A DNA stretch of 64,000 nucleotides from Pseudophaeobacter profundi (GCF_029697505.1 NZ_JARJEF010000002.1:513163-577162); one strand, 5' to 3'. Positions 19,154 to 28,109 are shown, counted from the stretch's first letter. Notes: generated by a model from the letters alone, not told the origin. Program-made: numbers and translations.

Positions 19154-19351
19154 TTAGCTATGGGCAGCAGCCCCCTGATACAGCTGGCGCGCCACCAACC
19201 AGGCGACCGGCATCCCCAGCAGCGCCCCCATCGCGGCGGCAGTCAAGATTGCCTGGACAGAAACAAATCCAGCAACCAGAACGACAATAACGCCCGCCCC
19301 GGCCAGGCTGCTGCCAATGAGAGAATACAAAATGGATGCAAGGCGTAGCAT
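19154..19351 (-). CDS. Small two-helix membrane protein
   Basis: 65 residues with two predicted membrane segments (about 5-30 and 33-55): SLAGAGVIVVLVAGFVSVQ and ILTAAAMGALLGMPVAWLVA. A strong Shine-Dalgarno (AAAGGAGG) lies seven bases before the ATG. As I recall, similar small proteins in Rhodobacterales databases carry the misleading name CTP synthetase; nothing here supports such an activity. Function unknown. Confidence 0.75.
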   Translation of the reverse strand: MLRLASILYSLIGSSLAGAGVIVVLVAGFVSVQAILTAAAMGALLGMPVAWLVARQLYQGAAAHS

Positions 19352-19418
19352 GTGAACCTCCTTTAAGGTCTAGGCCTGGAAATTACGCCCTATATAAACG
19401 CACGGGGCCCTGGCCACT

Positions 19419-19432
19419 TTGATCAGGATCAT
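19419..19432 (+). promoter_or_regulatory. Candidate Fnr-type box
   Basis: TTGAT-CAGG-ATCAT differs in one base from the TTGAT-N4-ATCAA consensus of Fnr/FnrL proteins. It lies between the divergent small membrane protein gene and the Crp/Fnr regulator gene, about 130 bases before the latter. Which gene it serves is not clear. Confidence 0.45.
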
Positions 19433-19557
19433 CCCGCCGCCAAGAAACCGTCATCAGGATTCACGCCGCCGCTCATCGGCAACACAGTCGGCTGCGGTGC
19501 TATTTACCTCATGTATATCCACACAGTTTCTGATAGGGGGTACGAAACCGAACCAGC

Positions 19558-20274
19558 ATGAGCCAGCATGAGGCGCCTTTGAAAAATCTTGATGAAAGCC
19601 TGCTGACGGGATTGCCCCCCTTTTGTCTTTTGCAGCGTACAGAGATCCGCGAGATTCTGGATCAGGCGACAAGCAAACGGATCGACGTAGGGGCCGAAGT
19701 GTTTCACGAGGGCCACGATGCGGAACGGTTCTATCTTCTATTGGATGGCTTCATCCGGGTGATCAAGAACACGCCCACCGGCGAGCAGATCATCGCGCTG
19801 CATATTGCGCCCGGGCAGCTGTTCGGAATTGCCCCTGCGCTTAGCCGTACCACCTATCCGGCAACCGCCGTGGCCGCAGCGGAATCCATCGCCCTGTCAT
19901 GGCCCGTCCGCCTGTGGGATGACTTCACCAGCCGCTACAAGGGATTTTCCACCGAAAGCTACAAGACACTGGGGCAACGGTTGGAGGAAATGCAAAGCAG
20001 GATCACCGAGCTGGCAACACAGGCCGTTGAACAAAGAATTGCAGCCGCTTTGCTGCGCTTGGTCAACCAGTCCGGACGCAAGACCGATCAGGGGCTGGAG
20101 ATCGCCTTTCCGATCACTCGTCTGAATATTTCGGAAATGACCGGAACAACCCTGCATACGGTCAGCCGCCTGCTATCCGCCTGGGAACGTGACGGCGTGG
20201 TCAAATCCACCCGCAAGCATATTGTCGTGACCGATCCGCATCGGCTGGTGCTGCTGAGCAAGCCCAAAGGCTAG
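19558..20274 (+). CDS. Crp/Fnr-family transcriptional regulator, probable NO-responsive (Dnr/NnrR type)
   Basis: 238 residues: an N-terminal cyclic-nucleotide-like sensor domain (about 25-145, RFYLLLDGFIRVIKNTPTGEQI), a long dimerisation helix, and a C-terminal winged helix. The recognition helix, ISEMTGTTLHTVSRLLSAWERDG, contains the E..SR pattern that reads TTG-N8-CAA sites. It lacks the cysteine cluster of oxygen-sensing Fnr, having only one Cys near residue 23, so it belongs with Dnr, Nnr or NnrR-like NO sensors. Its position next to norCBQD and the matching boxes upstream of norC, nirK and pseudoazurin point to control of this block. Ribosome site is weak. Confidence 0.75.
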   Translation: MSQHEAPLKNLDESLLTGLPPFCLLQRTEIREILDQATSKRIDVGAEVFHEGHDAERFYLLLDGFIRVIKNTPTGEQIIALHIAPGQLFGIAPALSRTTYPATAVAAAESIALSWPVRLWDDFTSRYKGFSTESYKTLGQRLEEMQSRITELATQAVEQRIAAALLRLVNQSGRKTDQGLEIAFPITRLNISEMTGTTLHTVSRLLSAWERDGVVKSTRKHIVVTDPHRLVLLSKPKG

Positions 20275-20334
20275 GCCTGCGGCAATCGCGCATAATAGTC
20301 CCGGCCGCTGCGCGTCTGCGGGGATCAGCTGGGG

Positions 20335-20553
20335 TCAGCCGCCTTTCTGGCGGATCTTCTGGCGCAGTTCAGCGCGAAATTCTTCTTCATCCAGGGCGTA
20401 TTCCTCGCAGGCGTCGATAACCGTGTGAAACGGGGCGATCGGACAGCCCGGGCAAAGCATGTCGCGCGCGAGAAACAAATCCACCACATCCGGCCAATTC
20501 GCAAATAGCACAGACAGCGGCAGATCCGGGTCTTCCGGGTCATGGTCGGCCAT
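20335..20553 (-). CDS. DUF1858-domain protein
   Basis: 72 residues from MADHDPEDPD, with AAAGGAGG eight bases upstream; an earlier ATG at 20577 would precede that ribosome site. PLSVLFANWPDVVDLFLARDMLCPGCPIAPFHTVIDAC is a DUF1858 sequence with the C-P-G-C motif. Such small proteins commonly sit near hybrid-cluster or denitrification genes in anaerobic or NO regulons. It is divergent from norC and shares the intergenic NNR box. Molecular function unknown. Confidence 0.8.
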   Translation of the reverse strand: MADHDPEDPDLPLSVLFANWPDVVDLFLARDMLCPGCPIAPFHTVIDACEEYALDEEEFRAELRQKIRQKGG

Positions 20554-20603
20554 GGGCAGATCCTCCTTTTGATGCATTCTGCACTCAAGAACAGATCCGA
20601 ACT

Positions 20604-20617
20604 TTGCGCTGGCACAA
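20604..20617. promoter_or_regulatory. NnrR-type box between the DUF1858 gene and norC
   Basis: TTGCG-CTGG-CACAA is an exact match to the TTGCG-N4-CACAA form described for Rhodobacter NnrR targets. Its centre is about 67 bases before the norC ATG. If it sits at -41.5, as usual for class II activation, the start of transcription would be near 20652 with a leader of about 26 bases. It is 51 bases before the divergent DUF1858 start and could serve both. Confidence 0.7.
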
Positions 20618-20677
20618 CATTCGGCAGGCGCAGTCTTTTATTCATCAGACATCCGCAACTGTACTCAGGACCGCGAC

Positions 20678-21130
20678 ATGTCAGAGATACTCACCAAATC
20701 GCGGGCCAGGAATGTGTTCTACGGAGGATCCTTGTTCTTCGTCGTCGTATTCGTGGCCATGACCGTGCATAGCCATCGCTATATCGTCGAAACCTCCACC
20801 GCAGGAATGCCGCTAACGGACGAGGTGCGCCTCGGCAAGCACGTCTGGGAACGCGCCTCCTGTATCAACTGCCACACCCTGCATGGCGAAGGCGCCTATT
20901 TTGCGCCCGAAGTGGGCAATGTGATGACCCGCTGGGGCGTTCTGGACGACCCGGAAGGCGCCTATGAAATGCTTGATGGCTGGATGCAGGCCCAGCCATC
21001 CGGAATCGAGGGACGCCGTCAGATGCCCCATTTTGACATCACCGAAGAGGAAATGCGCGGGCTCGCAGAATTTCTGCGGTGGGCCGATCAGACAGACACC
21101 CAGGACTGGCCGCCCAATGATGCGGGCTAA
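20678..21130 (+). CDS. norC: Nitric oxide reductase subunit C (cytochrome c)
   Basis: 150 residues. One N-terminal membrane anchor (about 14-32) and a periplasmic c-type haem domain with the haem-binding motif CINCH at residues 62-66; the axial Met is probably in RRQMPHFDIT. NorC passes electrons from cytochromes or pseudoazurin to the haem/non-haem iron site of NorB, which reduces NO to N2O. First gene of norCBQD, 12 bases ahead of norB, behind an NnrR-type box. Confidence 0.95.
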   Translation: MSEILTKSRARNVFYGGSLFFVVVFVAMTVHSHRYIVETSTAGMPLTDEVRLGKHVWERASCINCHTLHGEGAYFAPEVGNVMTRWGVLDDPEGAYEMLDGWMQAQPSGIEGRRQMPHFDITEEEMRGLAEFLRWADQTDTQDWPPNDAG

Positions 21131-21142
21131 GGGAGAAATACT

Positions 21143-22486
21143 ATGAAATATCAATCACAAAAAGTGGCCTACGCCTATTTTCTCGTGGCAATGGCCCTGT
21201 TCGCGATTCAGGTTCTGGGCGGGTTGCTGGCCGGGTGGATCTATGTATCGCCAAACACGCTAAGCGAGCTAGTGCCCTTTAACGTTGTGCGTATGCTGCA
21301 CACCAATGCGCTTATCGTCTGGCTTCTGCTCGGCTTCTTTGGCGCCGCCTACTATCTGGTACCGGAAGAAAGCGAGCGGGAACTCTTCTCGGTCAGACTG
21401 GCCTATATCCAGCTTGCGATCCTGGTCGTCGGCACCCTGGGCGCGGTTGTTTCCTACCTCGTAGGGATCCACGGCGGCCGCGAGTTCCTGGAGCAGCCGC
21501 TCTGGGTGAAATTCGGCATTCTGGTCGCAGCGGTGATTTTCCTCGTGAATATCTCGATGACCGTGTTGGCCGGGCGCAAGACCGCAATTACCAATATCCT
21601 GTTGATGGGGCTGTGGCTCTTGTCCCTGTTGTGGATCTTTGCCTTCATCAACCCCGACAACCTCAGCCTTGATAAAATGTACTGGTGGTTTGTCGTTCAC
21701 CTCTGGGTGGAGGCCACCTGGGAACTGGTGATGGCAGCAATCCTTGGCTATCTGATGCTGAAGATGACCGGCGTTGACCGCGAGGTGGTTGAAAAATGGC
21801 TCTATGTCATCGTTGCCACCGCGCTGTTCTCCGGCATCCTTGGCACTGGCCACCACTTCCTGTGGATTGGCACCCCCGGCTACTGGCAGTGGGTTGGCTC
21901 CATCTTCTCCACCTTTGAGGTGATCCCGTTCTTCGCCATGATGAGCTTTGCCTTTGTCATGGTCTGGAAGGGCCGCAAGAACCACCCCAACAAGGCGGCG
22001 CTCTTGTGGTCGCTCGGGGCCTCTACCGTGGCCTTCTTTGGGGCAGGTGTCTGGGGCTTTTTGCACACATTGCACGGGGTGAACTTTTACACCCACGGCA
22101 CCCAGATCACCGCCGCCCACGGTCACCTGGCCTTCTATGGTGCCTATGTGGCGATGAACCTGGCGATGTTCTCTTATGCGATGCCGCAGCTGCGGGGCCG
22201 CGATCCCTATAATCAGGTGCTGAACATGGCCTCTTTCTGGCTGATGACTGGCGGCATGGCCTTCATGACCTTTGTGCTGACCTTTGCCGGCACCATCCAG
22301 ACGCATATGCAGCGCATCGTCGGGGACTACTACATGGATGTGCAGGACCAACTTGGCCTCTTTTACATGATGCGCTTTGGCGCAGGTGCTGCGGTGGTTC
22401 TTGGGGCTTTGCTCTTTATCTACAGCCAACTGGTGGTCCGGCGTGAAGTCATCGCCCCCGGCCCGATTGCAACCCCAGGAGAATAG
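21143..22486 (+). CDS. norB: Nitric oxide reductase subunit B (cytochrome b, catalytic)
   Basis: 447 residues, typical of the short cNOR NorB with twelve membrane helices. Invariant histidines are visible in RMLHTNALIVWLLLGF (low-spin haem), VVHLWVEATWELVMAAIL and LGTGHHFLWIGTPGYWQW (metal centre), and TAAHGHLAFYGAYVAMNLAM (haem ligands near the C-terminus). The Glu in WVEATWE is among residues needed for the iron site or proton delivery. Lies between norC and norQ in a tight operon. Confidence 0.96.
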   Translation: MKYQSQKVAYAYFLVAMALFAIQVLGGLLAGWIYVSPNTLSELVPFNVVRMLHTNALIVWLLLGFFGAAYYLVPEESERELFSVRLAYIQLAILVVGTLGAVVSYLVGIHGGREFLEQPLWVKFGILVAAVIFLVNISMTVLAGRKTAITNILLMGLWLLSLLWIFAFINPDNLSLDKMYWWFVVHLWVEATWELVMAAILGYLMLKMTGVDREVVEKWLYVIVATALFSGILGTGHHFLWIGTPGYWQWVGSIFSTFEVIPFFAMMSFAFVMVWKGRKNHPNKAALLWSLGASTVAFFGAGVWGFLHTLHGVNFYTHGTQITAAHGHLAFYGAYVAMNLAMFSYAMPQLRGRDPYNQVLNMASFWLMTGGMAFMTFVLTFAGTIQTHMQRIVGDYYMDVQDQLGLFYMMRFGAGAAVVLGALLFIYSQLVVRREVIAPGPIATPGE

Positions 22487-22489
22487 AAA

Positions 22490-23284
22490 ATGAATGCGAT
22501 CAACACTCCTGCAGTGCCTTTCTATCAGGCCAGCAAAGACGAAATATCGGTCTTTGAAATGGCCCAAGCCAACGGTTTGCCCCTTCTTCTGAAGGGGCCC
22601 ACCGGCTGCGGCAAAACCCGCTTTGTGGAACATATGGCAGCCCGGCTTGGGCTGCCACTCCACACCGTTGCCTGCCACGATGACCTCTCGGCGGCCGACC
22701 TGATCGGGCGCTATCTGCTGAAGGGCGGCGAAACCGTCTGGGTCGATGGCCCGCTAACCCGTGCGGTACGGACGGGCGGCATCTGCTACCTCGACGAGGT
22801 GATCGAGGCGCGCAAGGATGTGGCCGTGGTGCTGCACCCCTTGACCGATGATCGCCGCCGTCTGGTGATCGACCGCACCGGCGAAGAACTGACAGCGCCC
22901 AAATCCTTCATGCTGGTGGCCAGCTACAACCCCGGCTATCAGAACATCCTGAAAAAGCTGAAACCCTCCACTCGGCAACGCTTTCTCTCCATCGGCTTCG
23001 ATTTCCCCGAGCCAGGGCTGGAAACCGCCGTGGTTGCGGCCGAAAGCGGTCTGGATGAAAGCCGCTCTGCCGCCCTGGTGCGGCTGGCGGGTCATATCCG
23101 CAAACTTTCCGGCATGGATCTGGAGGAAGGCGTATCGACCCGCCTGCTGATCTATGCAGCCACGCTGATCGCCAAGGGCATGCGCGTGGATCAGGCGCTG
23201 GAGGCTGCGATCATTGCACCGCTCAGCGACGAGGACGACGTCTGTCAGGCGCTGCGCGATCTGGCAGCATCGGTTTACGGGTGA
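22490..23284 (+). CDS. norQ: NorQ, MoxR-type AAA+ ATPase for NO reductase maturation
   Basis: 264 residues, only three bases after norB. Walker A is GPTGCGKTRF (about 36-45), Walker B GGICYLDEVIEARKDV, and sensor 1 sits in FMLVASYNPGY. NorQ works with NorD to insert the non-haem iron into NorB. The N-terminal PAVPFYQASKDEISVFEMA is typical of NorQ/CbbQ proteins. Cytoplasmic. Confidence 0.95.
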   Translation: MNAINTPAVPFYQASKDEISVFEMAQANGLPLLLKGPTGCGKTRFVEHMAARLGLPLHTVACHDDLSAADLIGRYLLKGGETVWVDGPLTRAVRTGGICYLDEVIEARKDVAVVLHPLTDDRRRLVIDRTGEELTAPKSFMLVASYNPGYQNILKKLKPSTRQRFLSIGFDFPEPGLETAVVAAESGLDESRSAALVRLAGHIRKLSGMDLEEGVSTRLLIYAATLIAKGMRVDQALEAAIIAPLSDEDDVCQALRDLAASVYG

Positions 23285-23288
23285 CATC

Positions 23289-25166
23289 ATGATACATGCG
23301 CGCGACCTTCTTGAACCCGAAGAAACCGTGGGAAACCTGTGGCATGACATTTCCACACGTATTGGCGCCGATGGCGCCAATACCGGCGAGGCGGTGTCCT
23401 ACGATGAGGTCCGAAGCAGTGTCGCCACCCTGTTCCGCGCGCTTGGCGGCCGCAGCGGTGTCGAAATCCAGGAAGCCCCGGCCACTGCGATGGACCACCG
23501 TCCGGACCTGCTGCGCCGTCTCGGCACCCCCCGCGAAACCGGCTATCGCGCCAGTTTTGACGGCGAGCGATTGCGGCTGCCGCCGGTGATGGCAGCCTTT
23601 CCCAGCCGCGCGCTCAACCGTCAGGCCTATTTGTGGCTGGCCGCCATGGCCGCGCATATCGACCTGCCACAGCCCAACCTGCCCCCCTATCAGGCAGATC
23701 AGGCAGAAATCACCGCCAATGCGCAGGCCGCCGACCGCGCTTTTGCCGCCTGCCCAGGGCTGCGCCAGGGCTATGGCGCCCTATCGGCCCATCTTACCGC
23801 CAATCGCAAACGCAGCGGCCTGCCCCGCTTCGAGGCACAGATCGAGCGCCGGATTCTGGATCAGCTCGGCGCGCCCTACGCGCCGGTTGCCCCCTGCAGC
23901 AACACCGCACCGCGCGGCTATCGCAGCTATCTGGCGGTGCCGATCTGGCTACGCCTGCCCACCTGCGGCAACAGCCGCCCCCCTGCCCCAGATGCCGAAG
24001 AAAGCGAGGCCCCAAGCCTGGCCATGGCCACCCGCAAGGCGGGCCAGCGCGAAGACCGCGAACAGGCCAACCGCAAGGACAGCTTCATCATCCACCGCTT
24101 TGAATCGATCCTGTCCTGGGCCGAAAGCCTGAACATCAACCGCATGGTCGATGATGACGATAATGAACACGCCGAAAAGGCCGCCGAAGATCAGGACAGC
24201 ATCACCCTGTCGCAGCACATGAAGCGGGCGGCTTCGCGGCTGCGGATCTCGCTGGATCTGTCACCGCAGGATGCCGAACACGAACGGCTGGCGGATCGCT
24301 ACACCTACCCCGAATGGAACCACCGCCTCGGCCAGCATATGCCCGATCATACCCGCGTGCTGGAGGTCGAGGCCGAACCGGCAATGGATTTCAGCCCCGA
24401 TGCGCGACTGGTGGCACGGGTACAGCGCCAGTTTGCCCCCTTGATGCCAAAGCGGGTGATGCTGCCCCGGCAGTTGGACGGCGACGATCTGGACCTGGAC
24501 GCAGTGGTGCAGTCCCGCGTTGATCTGTCGATGGGCCAGCAGGGCAGCGACCGTGTCTGGCAGGACAGCCGCCCGATGGCGCGTGACCTCAGCGTTGCGG
24601 TGCTGATGGATTGCTCGCGCTCGACCGAGGCCACAGTGGGGGACCGGCCGGTGATCGACACCGCCCGTGAATCCCTGGCCGCCCTGGCTGCGGGCATCGC
24701 CACTGCCGGTGATCGCCTGGGCATCTGGGGCTTTTCTTCGCTGCGCCGCGACCGGGTCTTCCTGACCCGCGCCAAAACCTTTGAACAACCGATGGACCAA
24801 AAGGTCACGGCCCGGATCGGTGGCTTCAAACCCGGCCACTACACCCGACTGGGCACCGCCATCCGCCATGCCTCGGCCCAGTTGGCCGAGGAAGGCAGCG
24901 CGCGGCGTCTACTGCTGGTGCTGACAGATGGCAAACCCAACGACCTGGACCACTATGAAGGCATTCACGGTATCGAAGACAGCCGCATGGCCGTCCGCGA
25001 AGCCCGCGCCCTGGGACATGCGGTGCATGCGGTAGTGATCGACGCGGATGGCCAGGACTGGTTTGCCCGCATCTTTGGGCGCGCGGGCTTTACCCTGCTG
25101 CCCGATCCGGCCCGCCTGCCCAGCGCCCTGCCTGAAATCTATCAATCCCTCACCATGGAGCACTGA
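23289..25166 (+). CDS. norD: NorD, von Willebrand A-domain protein for NO reductase maturation
   Basis: 625 residues from the ATG at 23289, four bases after norQ; the open frame extends back into norQ without coding sense. The C-terminal 190 residues form a vWA domain with the MIDAS motif in VAVLMDCSRSTEAT and a later LLVLTDGKPNDLDHYEG. The central part is acidic and poorly conserved (DDDDNEHAEKAAEDQD). NorD and NorQ together activate NorCB. Confidence 0.93.
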   Translation: MIHARDLLEPEETVGNLWHDISTRIGADGANTGEAVSYDEVRSSVATLFRALGGRSGVEIQEAPATAMDHRPDLLRRLGTPRETGYRASFDGERLRLPPVMAAFPSRALNRQAYLWLAAMAAHIDLPQPNLPPYQADQAEITANAQAADRAFAACPGLRQGYGALSAHLTANRKRSGLPRFEAQIERRILDQLGAPYAPVAPCSNTAPRGYRSYLAVPIWLRLPTCGNSRPPAPDAEESEAPSLAMATRKAGQREDREQANRKDSFIIHRFESILSWAESLNINRMVDDDDNEHAEKAAEDQDSITLSQHMKRAASRLRISLDLSPQDAEHERLADRYTYPEWNHRLGQHMPDHTRVLEVEAEPAMDFSPDARLVARVQRQFAPLMPKRVMLPRQLDGDDLDLDAVVQSRVDLSMGQQGSDRVWQDSRPMARDLSVAVLMDCSRSTEATVGDRPVIDTARESLAALAAGIATAGDRLGIWGFSSLRRDRVFLTRAKTFEQPMDQKVTARIGGFKPGHYTRLGTAIRHASAQLAEEGSARRLLLVLTDGKPNDLDHYEGIHGIEDSRMAVREARALGHAVHAVVIDADGQDWFARIFGRAGFTLLPDPARLPSALPEIYQSLTMEH

Positions 25167-25167
25167 C

Positions 25168-25347
25168 ATGAAACAGATCCTCTGCGCGCTTACCCTTTGC
25201 CTTGCCCCCCTGGCCGCCCTGGCCGATAGCTTTGAGCGCCCGATCCCGCAGCCCCAGACAGATGTCGCCGAGTTCTGGTTTATGATCGCCTCTATCCTGT
25301 TGATCGCAGCGCTGGTTTCGGTGCATATCGTGTTGAAACGGCGATGA
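25168..25347 (+). CDS. Small exported or membrane protein in the nor operon
   Basis: 59 residues, one base after norD. MKQILCALTLCLAPLAALA looks like a cleavable signal peptide; a second hydrophobic helix (FWFMIASILLIAALVSVHIVL) ends in KRR, so the mature piece would be a short periplasmic tail and one membrane span. No family recognised with confidence. Its stop overlaps the next start (GATGAC), so it is co-translated with the following gene; a role in assembling or stabilising NorCB is inference. Confidence 0.65.
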   Translation: MKQILCALTLCLAPLAALADSFERPIPQPQTDVAEFWFMIASILLIAALVSVHIVLKRR

Positions 25348-25568
25348 CATCCCGCCCCTCTTTCAAGCTGTTCGCCTGTCTCTACCCCTTTGGGGCGGGG
25401 GCGGCGGCGGTCAATGTCTTCTTTGCCGCGCTGATTGGCAGTTGGCTGGGATGGGAGGTGCTGACCCCGCAGATAAGCGTGCTGATCGGCGCGTTTCTGG
25501 GGGTGCCTGTCACCTGGGTCTTTGCCTGCCATATTAAAAACCTGATGGAGCAAGCAGACAGGAAATGA
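25344..25568 (+). CDS. Small membrane protein, possible NnrT-like
   Basis: 74 residues with two membrane segments: ACLYPFGAGAAAVNVFFAALIG and VLIGAFLGVPVTWVFACHI. It overlaps both neighbours by four bases (ATGA), so it is part of the nor transcript. Position just ahead of nnrU matches the nnrTU arrangement reported near nor genes in Rhodobacter, which is the basis of the tentative name; sequence alone would not give it. Confidence 0.55.
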   Translation: MTSRPSFKLFACLYPFGAGAAAVNVFFAALIGSWLGWEVLTPQISVLIGAFLGVPVTWVFACHIKNLMEQADRK

Positions 25569-26248
25569 CCGGATGGCAAGAATTCGCTCTGGCGCTTGGC
25601 GCTTTTATGCTCAGTCACCTTGTCCCGCGGATCGGTGGCCTGCGTGACAGATTGATACAAGCCATGGGCCGACGGGTGTATTTTGCCCTATACGGAGCCC
25701 TATCGCTGGCGCTGCTAGCCTGGGTCATTGTGGCGGCTGGCCGCGCCCCCTATGTCGCGCTTTGGGATCAGGTCGCCTGGACCCGCTGGGCGCCGTTCTT
25801 GCTCACCCCCTTTGTTTTTGTTCTGACCACCTGTGGGATCGGCAGCCCGCTGCCCGATAGTCTTGGCGGCAGTCGCAAGCGCGCCTTTGATCCGGGCCAG
25901 CCCGGATTTTCGGCCATCAGCCGCCATCCGCTGCTGCTGGCGCTGGCGCTCTGGGCGGGGGCACATGTGCTACCAAATGGCGACCTGGCCCATGTGGTGC
26001 TATTTGGTCTGTTTGCCGCCTTCCCGCTGTTGGCGATCTGGGCCTTTGACCGCCGTGCGATGAAAACCTACAGCGCTCAGCAACTGCAATCCGCTCCTAT
26101 CCTGTCGCTGCGTCCCCTGCTGAACGCAGACTGGTGGCGCAGAAATACCCGCCCTGTGTTGATCCGCACAGCGATCGGGCTGGTGCTTTGGGCCGGGGCG
26201 CTGCATCTGCATGGCCCGGTGATTGGCGTCTGGCCGTTTCCGCATTAG
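25565..26248 (+). CDS. nnrU: NnrU-family membrane protein
   Basis: 227 residues and about six membrane helices. MTGWQEFALALGAFMLSHLV at the N-terminus, PYVALWDQVAWTRWAPFLL and PGFSAISRHPLLLALALWAGAHVLPNGDLA identify the NnrU family, relatives of isoprenylcysteine methyltransferase-like membrane proteins. NnrU is required for or linked to NO-reductase function in Rhodobacter, by an unknown mechanism. Last gene of the norCBQD transcript, followed by a bidirectional terminator. Confidence 0.88.
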   Translation: MTGWQEFALALGAFMLSHLVPRIGGLRDRLIQAMGRRVYFALYGALSLALLAWVIVAAGRAPYVALWDQVAWTRWAPFLLTPFVFVLTTCGIGSPLPDSLGGSRKRAFDPGQPGFSAISRHPLLLALALWAGAHVLPNGDLAHVVLFGLFAAFPLLAIWAFDRRAMKTYSAQQLQSAPILSLRPLLNADWWRRNTRPVLIRTAIGLVLWAGALHLHGPVIGVWPFPH

Positions 26249-26308
26249 GCCTATTCCAATCAGCCTGTCCCCATGGGCACTGCTGATGACTTCAAGACCA
26301 CAGGTAAA

Positions 26309-26342
26309 ACAGCGCGGGCAGAGGAAACCCTGCCCGCGCTGT
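26309..26342. terminator. Bidirectional terminator between nnrU and nnrS
   Basis: A perfect 13-base stem, ACAGCGCGGGCAG with CTGCCCGCGCTGT, and an 8-base loop. It sits between the convergent nnrU and nnrS genes; TCTTGT follows on the plus strand and a TTTTACC run on the minus strand. Confidence 0.8.
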
Positions 26343-26386
26343 CTTGTCAGTTCTATTCGGGACGCCGGCCAGATCAGTCGGCCAGA

Positions 26387-27586
26387 TCAGTCAGCCCGCA
26401 CCTGATTGGCCTTTTTGCGTGCGGCCCGCCCAGATGCCAGCCAGGGGACCAGACGCCAACACAAGAGCGCAAAGGAAGTCGTCCACAACAACGCCGCCAG
26501 ATCCAGCCCGGTCAGGCCAGCAGGCAATTCAACATAGCGCCACAGCCGCCCGATCAAGGCCAGCACCAGCCCGGCGAAGGCCAGGTTCAACACCGGTCCA
26601 GAGACCAGAGCGCGGCCAGTGTGCCCCATGGTCGCCCGCATCATCACAGCAACGGTCATCCCGCCAATCGCGCCGATGCCCCAGATATGCAGCCCCGCAT
26701 CAGCAGAGAGCAGCCCCATTGCCGCCGCCGCATTGGCAATCATCCCCAGAGGGGCAAAGAAAAAGGCGACATGCAGCATGGCCAATATCGGATTGTGCCA
26801 CGTGGCAAACCCGCACCAGCGCCCCAGCCGGATAAACTGCAGAAGCCCAGCCATAAGGATAAACGCCGCTGCCACCGGCGCCTGCGGCCAGATCACCCAG
26901 ATGACCAGCGCAGGCGCGGATACCAGCAGGCTCAGCTTGTCAAACCCGCCAAAGGGCGCGGGCAGACGGCTGTGCCCCGCCTTGTTCAGCCAGTTGCGGG
27001 TAAAGCTGGGCAGGATACGCCCGCCAATCAGCAGGACCAGGAATATCAGCAGCGCCAGACCAAGGCGGCGACCAACCGCAGCCTCGCCAGTCCGGGCGAC
27101 CTCGGCGAAAAAGAACAGATTGGCCAGCGACAATAGGCTGACGGGGATCAGCACCATCAGATTGCGCCAGTTGCGCCCAGCAATGATTTCGCGGGCAATC
27201 AGAATGGCCAGCACGATCAAAAAGGCGCTATCGATCAGCGCAACGCCCCACCAGGGCAGCGGCAGCAGGCCGAAGACCGCAACGCGACCACTGAGCCACA
27301 AGATCAGCATCAAGAGTAGTGGCCGCCCCCGTGTTGGCATCCCGCCAGTCCAGTTCGGCACAGCCGTAAACAAAAATCCGGCAATCACCGCAGCGCCGTA
27401 GCCAAAGATCATTTCGTGACTGTGCCAATCCACCGGCGGCAACGCGCTGTTAAGGCTAAGCTCTCCCTGCCAGATCAGCATCCAGAAGGGGATCGCCACC
27501 AGCCCAAAGAGGCAGGCCGCCATAAAGAAGGGGCGGAACCCATAGGACAAAAAGGCGGGTCCAGTATAGGGAGTTGGGCGGGACAT
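26387..27586 (-). CDS. nnrS: NnrS, haem-copper membrane protein of the NO response
   Basis: 399 residues and about twelve membrane helices. FLSYGFRPFFMAACLFGLVA, the conserved His pair in DWHSHEMIFGYGAAVIAGFL, and FLFTAVPNWTGG mark NnrS. In Rhodobacter NnrS holds haem and copper and helps cells tolerate NO or nitrosative stress. AGGAG lies before the ATG. It follows the pseudoazurin gene on the minus strand, with a terminator-like hairpin between the two. Confidence 0.93.
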   Translation of the reverse strand: MSRPTPYTGPAFLSYGFRPFFMAACLFGLVAIPFWMLIWQGELSLNSALPPVDWHSHEMIFGYGAAVIAGFLFTAVPNWTGGMPTRGRPLLLMLILWLSGRVAVFGLLPLPWWGVALIDSAFLIVLAILIAREIIAGRNWRNLMVLIPVSLLSLANLFFFAEVARTGEAAVGRRLGLALLIFLVLLIGGRILPSFTRNWLNKAGHSRLPAPFGGFDKLSLLVSAPALVIWVIWPQAPVAAAFILMAGLLQFIRLGRWCGFATWHNPILAMLHVAFFFAPLGMIANAAAAMGLLSADAGLHIWGIGAIGGMTVAVMMRATMGHTGRALVSGPVLNLAFAGLVLALIGRLWRYVELPAGLTGLDLAALLWTTSFALLCWRLVPWLASGRAARKKANQVRAD

Positions 27587-27611
27587 ATTAAACTCCTGCG
27601 ATTGCGAATGG

Positions 27612-27639
27612 AAAAGGCGGCCCCATCATGGCGCCGCCT
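27612..27639 (-). terminator. Hairpin after the pseudoazurin gene
   Basis: Read on the minus strand, AGGCGGC and GCCGCCT pair across an 11-base loop and are followed by TTTTCC. It lies between the pseudoazurin stop and the nnrS start, so nnrS may be expressed by read-through or its own promoter. Confidence 0.6.
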
Positions 27640-27680
27640 GTCAGGGCAATTGGCCGACAATTCTGTGGCCGTTCCCTGAA

Positions 27681-28109
27681 TTACTGCACCTGGGCAAACA
27701 GGTCTGCAAAGACGCCCTTGGCTTTGCCTTTTTGCTTCACCGCCTCGGCTGCCTCTCGGTTCACCGCTTCGCCAACCTGAATAAGCGCAACCATGCCCAT
27801 ACCATAGTGGGGGGTGCATTTGACGCCATAGACGCCTTGCGCATCGACAGTCATCTCAAAGTCAGCGTTGAACTTGGTTTTGAACGCCTCCACGCCTTCG
27901 GGCAACATCCCCTTGACGCTTTCGACATTGTGGCCTTTGTCGGTGGCGACAAAATGGATCACGTCACCCGGCGCGGCTTTGACAAAGGCCGGTTCAAAGA
28001 CCATCGCCCCTGCTTCGCCCCGATTGAGCATCTTGACCTCAAAAGTCTCGGCTTGGACCAGGGAGGCCACACAAGCAAAGATCGCGGCACAACCAATTTT
28101 CTTGAACAT
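27681..28109 (-). CDS. Pseudoazurin (periplasmic type 1 copper protein)
   Basis: 142 residues from [11 protein letters not shown], with AAAGGA six bases upstream; an ATG at 28124 lies before that site. A signal peptide ends near ASLVQA-ETF. Copper ligands are visible: His in [11 protein letters not shown], then Cys, His and Met in [19 protein letters not shown]. Pseudoazurin carries electrons from the cytochrome bc1 branch to NirK, which is encoded divergently, and possibly to NorC. A Fnr/NNR-like box sits upstream. Confidence 0.93.
   Translation of the reverse strand: MFKKIGCAAIFACVASLVQAETFEVKMLNRGEAGAMVFEPAFVKAAPGDVIHFVATDKGHNVESVKGMLPEGVEAFKTKFNADFEMTVDAQGVYGVKCTPHYGMGMVALIQVGEAVNREAAEAVKQKGKAKGVFADLFAQVQ

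Noticed and set aside
21269-22678. Long open frame opposite norB
   Set aside because: Antisense shadow of an unmistakable norB; His- and Gly-rich with no family motif.
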